A stretch of 64,000 bases of DNA from Leifsonia sp. ku-ls (GTDB lineage: Bacteria; Actinomycetota; Actinomycetes; Actinomycetales; Microbacteriaceae), in the NCBI GenBank assembly GCA_003367665.1, contig QKXI01000002.1, positions 248,001 through 312,000 on the forward strand. Direction: 5' to 3'. Under the pieces are notes generated by a model. That model did no database searches. It was not told the origin of the DNA and saw nothing but the letters and a program-made list of their open reading frames with translations. Position numbers and translations under genes: made by a program. This document shows, piece by piece, positions 38,025-46,772 of this stretch. Every line of letters starts with the position of its first letter. Within the stretch, counting starts at the first letter, position 1.

Positions 38025-39334
38025 CGGCGGTCGGCGGCCTGTGGCGCAACTGGGGCCGCAGCGAGGCCGTGCGGCCGCAGCGCGTCGAGCGTCCCGCGTC
38101 GGCGGAGGCGGTGCAGCGCGCGGTGCAGGCGGCCGCCGCGAAGGGGATGCGGATCAAGGCGGTCGGCGCCGGCCACAGCTTCACCGGGATCGCGGTCGCG
38201 CCCGGCGTCCAGCTCGACCTGGAGGACCTGTCCGGCGTGCTCGACGTCGACGCGGAGCGTGGCCGGGTCACGCTCGCGGCCGGCACGCACCTCCACCAGC
38301 TCCCGCGGCTGCTGCGCCCGCACGGGCTGGCGCTGGAGAACATGGGTGACATCGACCGGCAGACCATCGCCGGCGCCACCTCCACCGGGACGCACGGCAC
38401 CGGCGGGTCGTTCGGCGGCCTCGCGACCCAGGTCGTCGGCCTGACCCTGGTCACCGGGACGGGCGAGCTGCTGCACATCGACGAGACCGAGAACGCCGAC
38501 CTGCTGCCCGCCGCGCGCCTCGGACTCGGGGCGCTCGGGGTGATCGTGGACATCACCCTCCAGTGCGTCCCGGCCTATCTGCTGCAGGCGGTCGAGCGGC
38601 CGGAGCCGCTGCAGGAGACGCTCGACGGCTACCTGGAGCGCTCGGCGCGCGAGGACCACTTCGAGTTCTACTGGTTCCCGCACACCGAGACGGCGCTGAC
38701 CAAGACGAACACCCGGCTGCCCCTGACCGCGGAGCGCAAGCCGCTCTCGCGCGCCGGCCGCTGGGTCGACGACGAACTGCTCGCCAACGGCGTCTACCGC
38801 GGGGTGTGCGCGCTCGGCACGGTGGCGCCCGCCGTCATCCCGCCGTTCAGCCGCCTGGCCCAGCGGATGACCGGCAACCGCGACTTCACCGACCTCTCGC
38901 CGGCGGTCTTCGTGACCAACCGCACGGTGCGGTTCCGGGAGCAGGAGTACGCCCTGCCGCGCGAGGCGGTGCCGGCCGCGCTCGCCGAGGTGAAGGCGCT
39001 GATCGAGCGGCGCGGCTGGCGCATCTCCTTCCCGATCGAGGTGCGCAGCGCCGCGGCGGACGACCTCTGGCTGTCGACGGCGTACGGCCGGGAGAGCGGC
39101 TACATCGCGGTGCACCGCTACTACCGCGAGGACCAGCGCGAGTACTTCGCGGCGGTGGAGGAGATCATGGTCGCGCACGAGGGGCGGCCGCACTGGGGCA
39201 AGCTGCACACCCGCGACGCCGAGGCCCTGCGCGCGCTCTACCCCCGCTTCGACGACTTCCTCGCCGTCCGCGACCGCCTCGACCCCGACCGCCGCTTCGA
39301 GAACGCCTACCTCCGCCGCGTCCTCGGCCCGTGA
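38021..39334 (+). CDS. D-arabinono-1,4-lactone oxidase-type FAD oxidoreductase
   Basis: This 437-residue protein has the PCMH FAD domain (VERPASAEAVQRAVQAAAAKGMRIKAVGAGHSFTGIAVAPGVQLDLEDLSGVLDVD) with the flavin contact GAGHSFTG. The lactone oxidase/ALO C-terminal domain follows, including HFEFYWFPHTETALTKTNTR and the PHWGKLHTRDAEALRALYPRFDDFLAVRDRLDPDRRFENAYLRRVLG tail typical of aldonolactone oxidases. These enzymes convert aldonolactones to ascorbate-like products or dehydrogenate related alcohols. It starts with GTG overlapping the previous stop and ends the TetR operon. Confidence 0.92.
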   Translation: MTAVGGLWRNWGRSEAVRPQRVERPASAEAVQRAVQAAAAKGMRIKAVGAGHSFTGIAVAPGVQLDLEDLSGVLDVDAERGRVTLAAGTHLHQLPRLLRPHGLALENMGDIDRQTIAGATSTGTHGTGGSFGGLATQVVGLTLVTGTGELLHIDETENADLLPAARLGLGALGVIVDITLQCVPAYLLQAVERPEPLQETLDGYLERSAREDHFEFYWFPHTETALTKTNTRLPLTAERKPLSRAGRWVDDELLANGVYRGVCALGTVAPAVIPPFSRLAQRMTGNRDFTDLSPAVFVTNRTVRFREQEYALPREAVPAALAEVKALIERRGWRISFPIEVRSAAADDLWLSTAYGRESGYIAVHRYYREDQREYFAAVEEIMVAHEGRPHWGKLHTRDAEALRALYPRFDDFLAVRDRLDPDRRFENAYLRRVLGP

Positions 39335-39344
39335 CCCTCCGCCC

Positions 39345-39402
39345 CGAGTGGTGACATCTCGTCACCACTCGACGGAAATAAGCACGATTCCTCACGGCTC
39401 GG
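39345..39402. repeat. Interspersed palindromic element, copy 2
   Basis: The same 11-bp inverted repeat, CGAGTGGTGAC (39345-39355) and GTCACCACTCG (39361-39371), surrounds ATCTC. After a 20-base spacer (ACGGAAATAAGCACGATTCC) the third half is degenerate, TCACGGCTCG at 39392-39401. It lies 11 bases after the lactone oxidase stop and about 100 bases before the GH92 gene. Confidence 0.85.
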
Positions 39403-39500
39403 CGGGGGGCACGGGTGGCCGGATGGTGGCCGGTGCGGGGTCAGGGGGCGGCGGGAGGGGGTAGGGTGCTGGGTTTGTGACCCAGCGAAGGAGCTCCCGC

Positions 39501-42449
39501 GTGCCGTTGCCGCTCACCGTCCCCGCCGGAGAGGGGGAGGCCGCGCTCGGCCTCGACCTGCTCGGCGGGCGCCGCATCCTCCCGGACGAGGAGCTGGAGT
39601 GGGTGTACACGCCGATCGCCGGCGCCGCGCGCTACGCGGCCACCGCCTTCGCCGTCGACCTCGTGTTCGACGACGGCAGCCGACTGAGCGAGCTGGCCGT
39701 CGACCAGTACGGGGTGCCGCTCACGCCGGAGGCGCAGGCCGCGGCGAAGATGCTCTGGGTCGATCAGGAGAACCTGCGCCGCGTCGACCTGGCGGTCGCC
39801 GTCGGTCGCACGGTGGAGCGCACGCTCGTCCGGTTCGGCGGACCGCGCGTGGGCGCCGTCCGGGGGATCCTCGGCAGCCTGCGCGTCCGGCCGGCCCGCC
39901 GCCTCGGGCCGCGCCCGCTGGACGCCGTCGTCGCCACGCGCGGCTCCCGCTCGACCGAGCGGTTCTCGCGCGGCAACACCGCTCCGCTCGTCGCCTCGCC
40001 GCACGGCGCCGTGTTCGGCCTGCCGATGACGGACGCGTCCTCCGCCACCTGGCCGTACCGGGCGGACCACGACGCGATCCAGGCGTTCGCGACCTCCCAC
40101 CTCCCGAGCCCGTGGATCGGCGACCGCGGCGTCTTCCAGGTCATGCCGAGCCCGCTCTCCCGCCCGGACGCCGACCGCTCCGCCCGCGCGCTGGCGTTCG
40201 AGCGCGACACGCTCGAAGACCGGGCGCACCTCCACCGCCTGCGGCTGGAGGGCGGGATCGAGGCCGAGCTCACCGCCGCGGGCGGCGCCGTGGCCATGCG
40301 CTTCCGGTTCCCGGGAGCCCACGGCGCGATCATCCTCGACCACCTGGGCGCGGCGTCGGACGTGGTGCGCCGGCCGACCGCGGACGGCTTCCGCGTCGAC
40401 GCCCGCCTCGACGACGGTCCCGGCCGGCCGGCGCACCACGTCGCGGTCGCCGTGACCGGCGCCGTCACCGGCAACGCCCTCACCTGGCGTCCGGGCTCGC
40501 TGCGCGGGCACCTCACGGTCGACACGACCGCCACCCCCGTCGTGGATGTCGTGATCGGCACCTCCACCATCGACGCCGCACAGGCCGCCTCGACCCTGGC
40601 GGGCGCCGGCGGCTTCGACGACGTCCTGCGCCGCTCGACCGCGGAGTGGGAGCAGGCGCTCGACGTGCTCGAACTCGACGGGGCGTCCGACGAACAGCGT
40701 TCCTCCCTGTTCTCCGACCTCTACCGGCTGTTCCTCTACCCCAACGCGTACGCGGAGGACGGCCGCTACCGCAGCCCGGTCACGGGCGAGGTGCGGCGCG
40801 GCCCGTACTCCGCCAACAACGGCTTCTGGGACACCTACCGCACGTGCTGGCCCGCGCTGGCCCTGCTGGCGCCCGAGCGTGCGGCGGCACTCGCCGACGG
40901 CTTCGTCGAGCACTTCCGCGACGCCGGGTGGACCAGCCGCTGGAGCGCGCCGGGCCCGGTCGACTCCATGACCGGCACGACCAGCGACACCGTCTTCGCC
41001 GGCCTCGCCGAGTGCGAGGCGCCCGGCCTGCCGCTCGACGACGCGTACCGTTCCGCGCTCAAGAACGCCACGGTCCCCTCGCCCGACCCGGCCGTCGGAC
41101 GCAAGGGCCTCGAGACCGCGATCTTCCGCGGCTACACCGCGAGCGACCTGCACGAGGGGCTGTCCTGGACGCTCGACAACGCGATCAACGACGCGTCCGT
41201 CGCCCGGATGGCCCGGCGCCGCGCCGAGACGGTCCCCGCCGGGTGCCGCGAGGCCGAGCGTCTGGCGACCGAGGAGCGGTACTTCGCCCACCGCGCGCTG
41301 GCCTACCGCCGCGTGTTCCACCGTGGGCTCGGCTTCTTCCTCGGCCGCCGGCCCGACGGCGCCTGGCGCGTGGACCCCGACGACTACGACCCGCGCGTCT
41401 GGGGCTACGACTACACCGAGACGAACGGGTGGGGGACCGCCTTCACCGCGCCCCACGACGGCGCCGGGCTCGCCGCGCTGCACGGCGGCGAGGAGGCCCT
41501 CGGCCGCGCGCTCGACCGGTTCTTCGCCGAGCCGGAGACCGCCGACGAGCGGTTCTGCGGGTCGTACGGCTTCGTCATCCACGAGATGGCGGAGGCGCGC
41601 GAGGTGCGCATGGGGATGCTGGGGCTCAGCAACCAGCCGGCGCACCACATCCCGTTCATGTACAGCTTCGCCGGCCGGCACGACGACGCCCACCGGATCG
41701 TCGTGGAGGCCCGCGACCGGCTCTTCGTCGGCACCGACCACGGGCAGGGCTTCCCGGGGGACGAGGACAACGGCGAGATGTCGGGCTGGCACCTGTTCGC
41801 CTCGCTGGGCTTCTACCCGCTGGTGCCCGCATCGGGCAGCTACGTGCTGGTTCCGCCCGCGGTCCGGCGTGCCCGGCTGCGCCTGCCGGGCGGCACGCTG
41901 GAGGTGACGGCGGACCGGCCGGGCGCCCGGCACATCCGCCGGGTCACGCTCGACGGCGTGGAGTGGTCGCACATCGCGATCCCGCACCGGCGGCTGGCAC
42001 GCGGCGGCTGGCTGGCGTTCGAGCTCGACGACGAGCCGCACGGCTGGGCGGCCAACACGCGGCCGCCGTCGTTCTCCGAGGAGTTCGGGGTGGAGGCGCC
42101 GCTGCGCGACCTGCTCCGCCCCGGCCACCCGCTGACCGACGACCGGGGAGCGACCCGGGTCGACCTGGCGGCCGGGGAGTCGGTGGACCTTCCGCTCGAC
42201 AGCCGGGCGGAGGCGGTTTTTTCGACCGTCACCCTCGCCGAGCCGGGCGTCGCCTCGTGGCTGCTGGAGGGAGTCGACGCGGACGGGCGATGGCGCGAGC
42301 TCGACCGCCGGGACGAGGAGAGCTTCGCGTGGCCGCGGCAGACGCGTCCGTTCGCGCTGCACGCGTCGGCGGCGGGCCTCGTGGCCGTGCGGCTCACGGC
42401 CGTGCACCCGCTGTCGCTCCTGCAGGTCGAACTGCTCGGCGTCGGGTGA
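39501..42449 (+). CDS. GH92 family alpha-mannosidase (cytoplasmic)
   Basis: This 982-residue enzyme should remove alpha-linked mannose, typically alpha-1,2, from high-mannose glycans with calcium-dependent inversion. Diagnostic GH92 segments are WDTYRTCWPALALLAPERAA, MGMLGLSNQPAHHIPFMYSFAGR and, near residue 750, GFPGDEDNGEMSGWHLFASLGFYPLVPASGSY. The start at GTG 39501 has AAGGAG eight bases upstream and gives VPLPLTVPAGEGEA; a GTG at 39477 lacks a ribosome site. No signal peptide is visible, so it probably acts inside the cell on imported glycans, unlike most secreted Bacteroides GH92 enzymes. It opens the mannose-glycan locus. Confidence 0.9.
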   Translation: MPLPLTVPAGEGEAALGLDLLGGRRILPDEELEWVYTPIAGAARYAATAFAVDLVFDDGSRLSELAVDQYGVPLTPEAQAAAKMLWVDQENLRRVDLAVAVGRTVERTLVRFGGPRVGAVRGILGSLRVRPARRLGPRPLDAVVATRGSRSTERFSRGNTAPLVASPHGAVFGLPMTDASSATWPYRADHDAIQAFATSHLPSPWIGDRGVFQVMPSPLSRPDADRSARALAFERDTLEDRAHLHRLRLEGGIEAELTAAGGAVAMRFRFPGAHGAIILDHLGAASDVVRRPTADGFRVDARLDDGPGRPAHHVAVAVTGAVTGNALTWRPGSLRGHLTVDTTATPVVDVVIGTSTIDAAQAASTLAGAGGFDDVLRRSTAEWEQALDVLELDGASDEQRSSLFSDLYRLFLYPNAYAEDGRYRSPVTGEVRRGPYSANNGFWDTYRTCWPALALLAPERAAALADGFVEHFRDAGWTSRWSAPGPVDSMTGTTSDTVFAGLAECEAPGLPLDDAYRSALKNATVPSPDPAVGRKGLETAIFRGYTASDLHEGLSWTLDNAINDASVARMARRRAETVPAGCREAERLATEERYFAHRALAYRRVFHRGLGFFLGRRPDGAWRVDPDDYDPRVWGYDYTETNGWGTAFTAPHDGAGLAALHGGEEALGRALDRFFAEPETADERFCGSYGFVIHEMAEAREVRMGMLGLSNQPAHHIPFMYSFAGRHDDAHRIVVEARDRLFVGTDHGQGFPGDEDNGEMSGWHLFASLGFYPLVPASGSYVLVPPAVRRARLRLPGGTLEVTADRPGARHIRRVTLDGVEWSHIAIPHRRLARGGWLAFELDDEPHGWAANTRPPSFSEEFGVEAPLRDLLRPGHPLTDDRGATRVDLAAGESVDLPLDSRAEAVFSTVTLAEPGVASWLLEGVDADGRWRELDRRDEESFAWPRQTRPFALHASAAGLVAVRLTAVHPLSLLQVELLGVG

Positions 42450-42453
42450 CTCG

Positions 42454-43488
42454 TCAGCGCGCGGGCGGCGCCGTCGACTCGCGCACGGTCAGCGCCGGGG
42501 TGGGACCCGGGATGCTCGGCACAGGCTCCGCACCGGCGTCCAGCTGGGCGAGCAGGGTGGACGCGGCCAGCGCCCCCAGCTCGAACGTGTCGCGCGTCAT
42601 CGCCGTGAGCGACGGGTGCACGAGGCTCGCCATCACCGAGTCGTCGAACGAGGCGATCGAGACGTCGGCGGGCACCGCGACCCCCATCTCCTGCGCCACC
42701 CGCAGGCCGGCGACCGCCATGACGTCGTTGTCGTACACGATGGCCGTGGGGCGCTCGGAGCTCAGCAGGGTGCGGGTGGCCGCCGCCGCGGCCGCGGGGG
42801 CGTAGCCGGTCGCCGTCCAGGTGCCGGCGTCGCCCGCGACGCGCTGGAGCGCGGCGCAGCGCAGCGCGGTGTGCTCGAACTCCGCCGGTCCGGAGACGTA
42901 CGCGATGCGGTCGTGGCCGAGGGCGGCGAGGTAGGCGAACAGCGTGTCCGCCGTCGCCGTGTCGTCGATCCACACGGCGGCCGGGGAGTCGGGACCGGCC
43001 GGGTGGCTGCCGAGCACGATCGCGGGGAGGCCGAGCTCGGCCAGCAGCGGGAAGCGCGGGTCGTCGTCGCGCGGGTCGATCACGACCACGCCGTCCACCT
43101 GCTGCGAGCTGCTCCACTCGCGATAGATCTGGAGCTCGTCGTCCAGGCCCGCCGCGATCCGCAGATGCGTCGCGGTGCGCGTCGGGGCGAGGCCGGCCTG
43201 CACTCCCGAGATGAGGTCGGCGAAGAACGCCTCAGAGCCGAGCGTGCGGGCGGGGCGGTTGATCGCCAGGCCGACGACCCCGGCGCGCGCGCCGACCAGG
43301 GCACGGGCGGCGGTGTTCGGCTGCCAGTTGTTGGCGCGGGCGACGGCGAGGATGCGCTCGCGGGTCGCCTCGCTGACGCCGGGCCGGCCGTTGAGCGCGA
43401 ACGAGACGGCGCCGGGCGAGACGCCGGCCTGCTTCGCGATGTCGGCGATCGTCACCCGCGGGCGTGCGGTCGGGTTGGAGCTGTTCAT
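42454..43488 (-). CDS. LacI-family transcriptional regulator
   Basis: This 344-residue repressor has the LacI helix-turn-helix near residues 12-35 (VTIADIAKQAGVSPGAVSFALNGRPGVSEATRERIL) with the hinge helix NTAARALVG, then a periplasmic-binding-type effector domain (VVGLAINRPA, VDGVVVIDPRDDD, DRIAYVSGPAEFEH, AIVYDNDVMAVAGLRVAQEMGVAVPADVSIASFDDSVMASLVHPSLTAM). It is divergent from the sugar importer and convergent with GH92, four bases apart. Its operators are probably the palindromes at 43526-43545 and 43586-43603. Confidence 0.93.
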   Translation of the reverse strand: MNSSNPTARPRVTIADIAKQAGVSPGAVSFALNGRPGVSEATRERILAVARANNWQPNTAARALVGARAGVVGLAINRPARTLGSEAFFADLISGVQAGLAPTRTATHLRIAAGLDDELQIYREWSSSQQVDGVVVIDPRDDDPRFPLLAELGLPAIVLGSHPAGPDSPAAVWIDDTATADTLFAYLAALGHDRIAYVSGPAEFEHTALRCAALQRVAGDAGTWTATGYAPAAAAAATRTLLSSERPTAIVYDNDVMAVAGLRVAQEMGVAVPADVSIASFDDSVMASLVHPSLTAMTRDTFELGALAASTLLAQLDAGAEPVPSIPGPTPALTVRESTAPPAR

Positions 43489-43525
43489 CGGGACTCCCCG
43501 CTCGGCGGCTTCGGTCGTCGATCAC

Positions 43526-43545
43526 TATATCGGTTTACCTGTATA
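43526..43545. promoter_or_regulatory. Possible LacI-type operator on the regulator side
   Basis: TATATCGGTTTACCTGTATA is an imperfect palindrome with GGT and ACC arms around TT and TATA ends. It lies 38 bases before the LacI gene start and would suit autoregulation. It differs from the operator at 43586, so one regulator binding both is uncertain. Confidence 0.45.
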
Positions 43546-43549
43546 TCTG

Positions 43550-43579
43550 TTGACACCCGGAAGGGGTTTCTGGCACGAT
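43550..43579 (+). promoter_or_regulatory. Likely promoter of the sugar importer operon
   Basis: A consensus -35 box TTGACA (43550-43555) is followed after 18 bases by CACGAT (43574-43579) as a weak -10 box. Transcription would begin a few bases later, at the operator 43586-43603. Confidence 0.55.
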
Positions 43580-43585
43580 CGGACG

Positions 43586-43603
43586 AAATCGCTATAGCGC
43601 TTT
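43586..43603. promoter_or_regulatory. LacI-type operator at the importer start site
   Basis: AAATCGCTATAGCGCTTT is a palindrome with one mismatch, centred on a TA step with CGCTATAGCG at its core, as for LacI-family operators. It covers the predicted transcription start of the importer operon, so a bound repressor would block initiation. Confidence 0.7.
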
Positions 43604-43639
43604 AGTTCAGCGCGATCACCCAACGAAGGAGTTGTCATC

Positions 43640-44908
43640 GTGAGATCGTCCCGCCGTCTCCTCGCCGTCACCGGGCTCGGTGCCGCCGTCGCCCTCCTCG
43701 CCGCCGGCTGCGCGTCGGGCAGCGACGCCAGCGCCGGCTCCGGCGACATCACCGGAGAGGTGACGCTGCAGACCTGGTCCCTCACCCCGAAGTTCACCGA
43801 CTACCTCAACGGGGTGATCGACGGCTTCGAGAAGAAGTACCCGGGCACCAAGGTCACGCTGCTCGACCAGCCCGGCGACGGCTACTCCGACAAGGTGCTG
43901 TCGCAGGCCGCGTCGAACACGCTGCCCGACGTGATCAACCTCCCGCCCGACTTCGCGCTGCCGCTCGCGCAGCAGGGGCTGCTGGAAGACGTGTCCACCC
44001 ACGGCGACCTGGCGAAGACCTACGTGCCCGGCGGCATCTCGGCCTACCAGTTCGCGTCCACCAAGGGCACCTTCGGCTACCCCTGGTACCTGAACACCGA
44101 CCTCAACTGGTGGAACGCCTCCCAGCTCGACGCGTGCGGCCTCGACGCCGCCGCGCCGCCGAAGACGCAGCAGGAGCTGTTCGCGGCGGCGGAGAAGGCC
44201 CACACCGCCTGCCCGGACACGTACCTGCTCAGCCGGAAGCCCGGCGTCGGCGACTTCGTGCTCGAGGGCGTTCCCGTGCTCAACAGCGACGGCACCAAGT
44301 TCGTCTTCAACACGGAGAAGGCGGCGAAGCTGCTCGACCAGTACCGCGACGCCTACAAGGGCGGGCTGATGCCGTCCTCCGTGCTGAACAACGACTACCT
44401 GGGCAACAGCAAGCTGTTCACCCAGGGCAAGGTGGCCTGGACCACGGGCGGCGCGACCAGCTACAAGGACTTCACGACAGACAACCCCAGCCTGAAGGAC
44501 CACGTCACCGTGTCGCCCGCGCTGAACACCCCGCCGCTGTACGTGCAGGGCCTGAGCGTCTCGAAGAAGTCGAAGCACCTGGCGACCGCGGTCGCACTCG
44601 CCCAGTGGGTCACCAACGCGAAGAACCAGAACGCCTTCGGCCACCTCGTCAACGTCTTCCCGTCGACCATCGCCTCGGCCGACGACCCGTACTTCTCCAA
44701 GGACGACGGCACGATCGACGGCAAGGCGCGCGTGCTCGCGTTCACCTCGCTGAAGAAGGCGAAGAATCTGCAGCCGTACGAGATCAACTCCGCCATGAGC
44801 GACTACCTGAACCAGCAGATCGCGCTGGCGATCAAGGGCGACATCCCGAGCAAGGAGGCTCTCGACAAGGCCGTGGCGAAGCTCAACCAGCTCCTCGCCC
44901 GCCAGTGA
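43640..44908 (+). CDS. Sugar ABC transporter substrate-binding lipoprotein
   Basis: This 422-residue family 1 solute-binding protein has a signal helix and lipobox LLAAGC with lipidated cysteine C24. The mature protein shows GEVTLQTWSLTPKFTDYLNGVIDGFEKKYPGTKV, the hinge motif VINLPPDFALPLAQQGLLED, YPWYLNTDLNWWNASQLDACGLD and LFTQGKVAWTTGGATSYKDF, with many aromatic residues suited to oligosaccharide stacking. The GTG start follows GAAGGAG. By context it probably binds a freed N-glycan or mannose oligosaccharide. Confidence 0.92.
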   Translation: MRSSRRLLAVTGLGAAVALLAAGCASGSDASAGSGDITGEVTLQTWSLTPKFTDYLNGVIDGFEKKYPGTKVTLLDQPGDGYSDKVLSQAASNTLPDVINLPPDFALPLAQQGLLEDVSTHGDLAKTYVPGGISAYQFASTKGTFGYPWYLNTDLNWWNASQLDACGLDAAAPPKTQQELFAAAEKAHTACPDTYLLSRKPGVGDFVLEGVPVLNSDGTKFVFNTEKAAKLLDQYRDAYKGGLMPSSVLNNDYLGNSKLFTQGKVAWTTGGATSYKDFTTDNPSLKDHVTVSPALNTPPLYVQGLSVSKKSKHLATAVALAQWVTNAKNQNAFGHLVNVFPSTIASADDPYFSKDDGTIDGKARVLAFTSLKKAKNLQPYEINSAMSDYLNQQIALAIKGDIPSKEALDKAVAKLNQLLARQ

Positions 44909-44921
44909 GCGAGGCCCTGCG

Positions 44922-45803
44922 ATGACGCGCACGACACGGCTCTGGACGCCATGGCTGCTCGTGGCGCCTGCGCTGCTCTGGCTGGGGGTGTTCACCGTCT
45001 GGCCGTCGGTGAACACCATCCGGCTGGCCTTCACGAACGCCAAGCCGCTCGGCGGCGACGCGGAGTTCGTCGGCTTGCGGAACTTCGCCGACCTGCTCGC
45101 GGACGACCAGGTGTGGGGCGCGATCCTCAACAGCGTCGTCTACCTGCTGATCTGCCTTCCGCTGCTCACGCTGCTTCCGTTGCTCATCGCGGTGCTGGTG
45201 GAGAAGCCCCTGCGCGGCATCGCCTTCTTCCGCACCGCGTTCTACACGCCGGTGATCGCCTCGGCGGTCGTCGTCGGCCTGATGTGGACGTGGATGCTCG
45301 ACGACCGCGGGCTCATCAACAACCTGGCGCAGGCGCTCGGCGTGCTGCAGGGACCGCTGCCGTTCCTCACCGACCGCTGGCTCGTCATCGTCAGCGCCAC
45401 CAGCCTGACGATCTGGAAAGGCCTCGGGTACTACATGATCATCTACCTCGCGGCGCTCGGGAACGTCGGCCGTGACCTGCACGAGGCCGCGGCGATGGAC
45501 GGCGCGGGCGCGACCCGGCGGTTCTGGTCGGTGACCGTGCCCGGCGTGCGCAGCACGATGACGCTCATCGCGATCCTGGTGTGCGTGTCGTCGCTGCGGG
45601 TCTTCTCGGAGGTGTTCATCCTCACCGGGGGCAAGGGCGGCCCGGGCGGCCAGGATGCGACGATCGTGATGCTCATCCAGCAGTACGCCCGCGGGTTCTA
45701 CGGCGACCTCGGCTACGCGTCGGCGCTCAGCATCCTGCTGTTCCTGCTCACGCTGGTGCCGCTGCTCGTGCTCGCGCGCGTCAACGCGAAGGCGAACGCA
45801 TGA
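44922..45803 (+). CDS. Sugar ABC transporter permease 1 (MalF/UgpA type)
   Basis: This 293-residue permease has six helices and the EAA-loop motif DLHEAAAMDGAGATRRFWSVTVPGVRSTM. Other parts are typical of family 1 sugar importers: PALLWLGVFTVWPSVNTIRLAFTNAK, FFRTAFYTPVIASAVVVGLMWTWMLD and LTIWKGLGYYMIIYLAALG. It begins 13 bases after the binding protein and overlaps permease 2 by four bases. No ATPase is in the window; such importers often use a shared MsiK-like ATPase. Confidence 0.93.
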   Translation: MTRTTRLWTPWLLVAPALLWLGVFTVWPSVNTIRLAFTNAKPLGGDAEFVGLRNFADLLADDQVWGAILNSVVYLLICLPLLTLLPLLIAVLVEKPLRGIAFFRTAFYTPVIASAVVVGLMWTWMLDDRGLINNLAQALGVLQGPLPFLTDRWLVIVSATSLTIWKGLGYYMIIYLAALGNVGRDLHEAAAMDGAGATRRFWSVTVPGVRSTMTLIAILVCVSSLRVFSEVFILTGGKGGPGGQDATIVMLIQQYARGFYGDLGYASALSILLFLLTLVPLLVLARVNAKANA

Positions 45804-46735
45804 GCGCCGGTGTGGAGGAGCGGCGCGGCAGCGTGCGCGGGGCGGTGTCGCCGACGCCCGCGGCGCCCCCGCGGCCGGCGGCCCGGTCGCGCCGCCGCCG
45901 GGCGTTCGGCACCGCGGGCCCGGGCGAGACGGTGCTCCGCTACGCGCTGCTCGTCGTCGTGCTGCTCATCGCCATCGGGCCGTTCCTGTGGCAGCTGTCC
46001 ACCTCGCTCAAGGGCGCGGGGGAGGACATCTACACCACCAACCCGAGCCTCATCCCGTCCCAGCCGACGCTGGACAACTACGCCCGCGTGCTCGACGCGA
46101 TCCCGGTGTGGCAGTACATCGGCAACTCGCTGCTGGTCGCGGCCCTCTCGGTCGGCGGCAACGTCGTGTTCTCCACCCTGGCCGGGTTCGCGATCGCACG
46201 GCTGCGCTGGCGCGGCCGGAGGATCGTGCTCGCCGTGCTGCTGGCCACGCTCGTGCTCCCGGGCGAGGCGACGATCGTGTCCCAATTCGTGACGATCCGC
46301 GACCTCGGGCTCGCCGACAGCCTGGTCGGCGTCGCTCTGCCCGGCATGGTCGCCGCCCTCAACGTGCTGCTGATGTACAACGCCTTCCGCGTCATCCCGG
46401 AGGAGATCGACCAGGCGGCCATCGTCGACGGGGCGAACGCCTGGCAGCGGCTGGTGGGCATCGGCCTGCCGAGCGTGCGCGGCACCATCGCGGTGATCGC
46501 CATCTTCTCGTTCATCGGCGCCTGGGACGACTTCCTCTGGCCCCTCATCGTGCTCACCACCCCCGAGCACTTCACCCTCACGATCGGCCTGCAGTACCTC
46601 GCGGGCACGTTCACCAACGACCAGCGGCTGATCGCCGCCGGCACCATGATCGCGTTCGTGCCGATCGCGATCCTGTTCGCCTCGCTCCAGCGGTACTTCT
46701 TCCGCGGGGTCGAGGAGGGCGGCGTCAAAGGCTGA
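45800..46735 (+). CDS. Sugar ABC transporter permease 2 (MalG/UgpE type)
   Basis: This 311-residue permease carries a long basic, Pro/Ala-rich cytoplasmic start (residues 1-45) before six helices. The EAA-loop is EIDQAAIVDGANAWQRLVGIGLPSVRGTI; other marks are GPFLWQLSTSLKGAGEDI, QYIGNSLLVAALSVGGNVVFSTLAGFAIARLRWRGR and the C-terminal LIAAGTMIAFVPIAILFASLQRYFFRGVEEGGVKG. The ATG overlaps the permease 1 stop. Confidence 0.93.
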   Translation: MSAGVEERRGSVRGAVSPTPAAPPRPAARSRRRRAFGTAGPGETVLRYALLVVVLLIAIGPFLWQLSTSLKGAGEDIYTTNPSLIPSQPTLDNYARVLDAIPVWQYIGNSLLVAALSVGGNVVFSTLAGFAIARLRWRGRRIVLAVLLATLVLPGEATIVSQFVTIRDLGLADSLVGVALPGMVAALNVLLMYNAFRVIPEEIDQAAIVDGANAWQRLVGIGLPSVRGTIAVIAIFSFIGAWDDFLWPLIVLTTPEHFTLTIGLQYLAGTFTNDQRLIAAGTMIAFVPIAILFASLQRYFFRGVEEGGVKG

Positions 46736-46772
46736 CGCGCCCGGACCGCACCGAAAGCAGTTAGGAACACCT

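Noticed and set aside
39345-39402. Palindromic element considered as an ordinary rho-independent terminator
   Set aside because: No T tract, and the third direct half with fixed 20-base spacing in three copies is not needed for a terminator.
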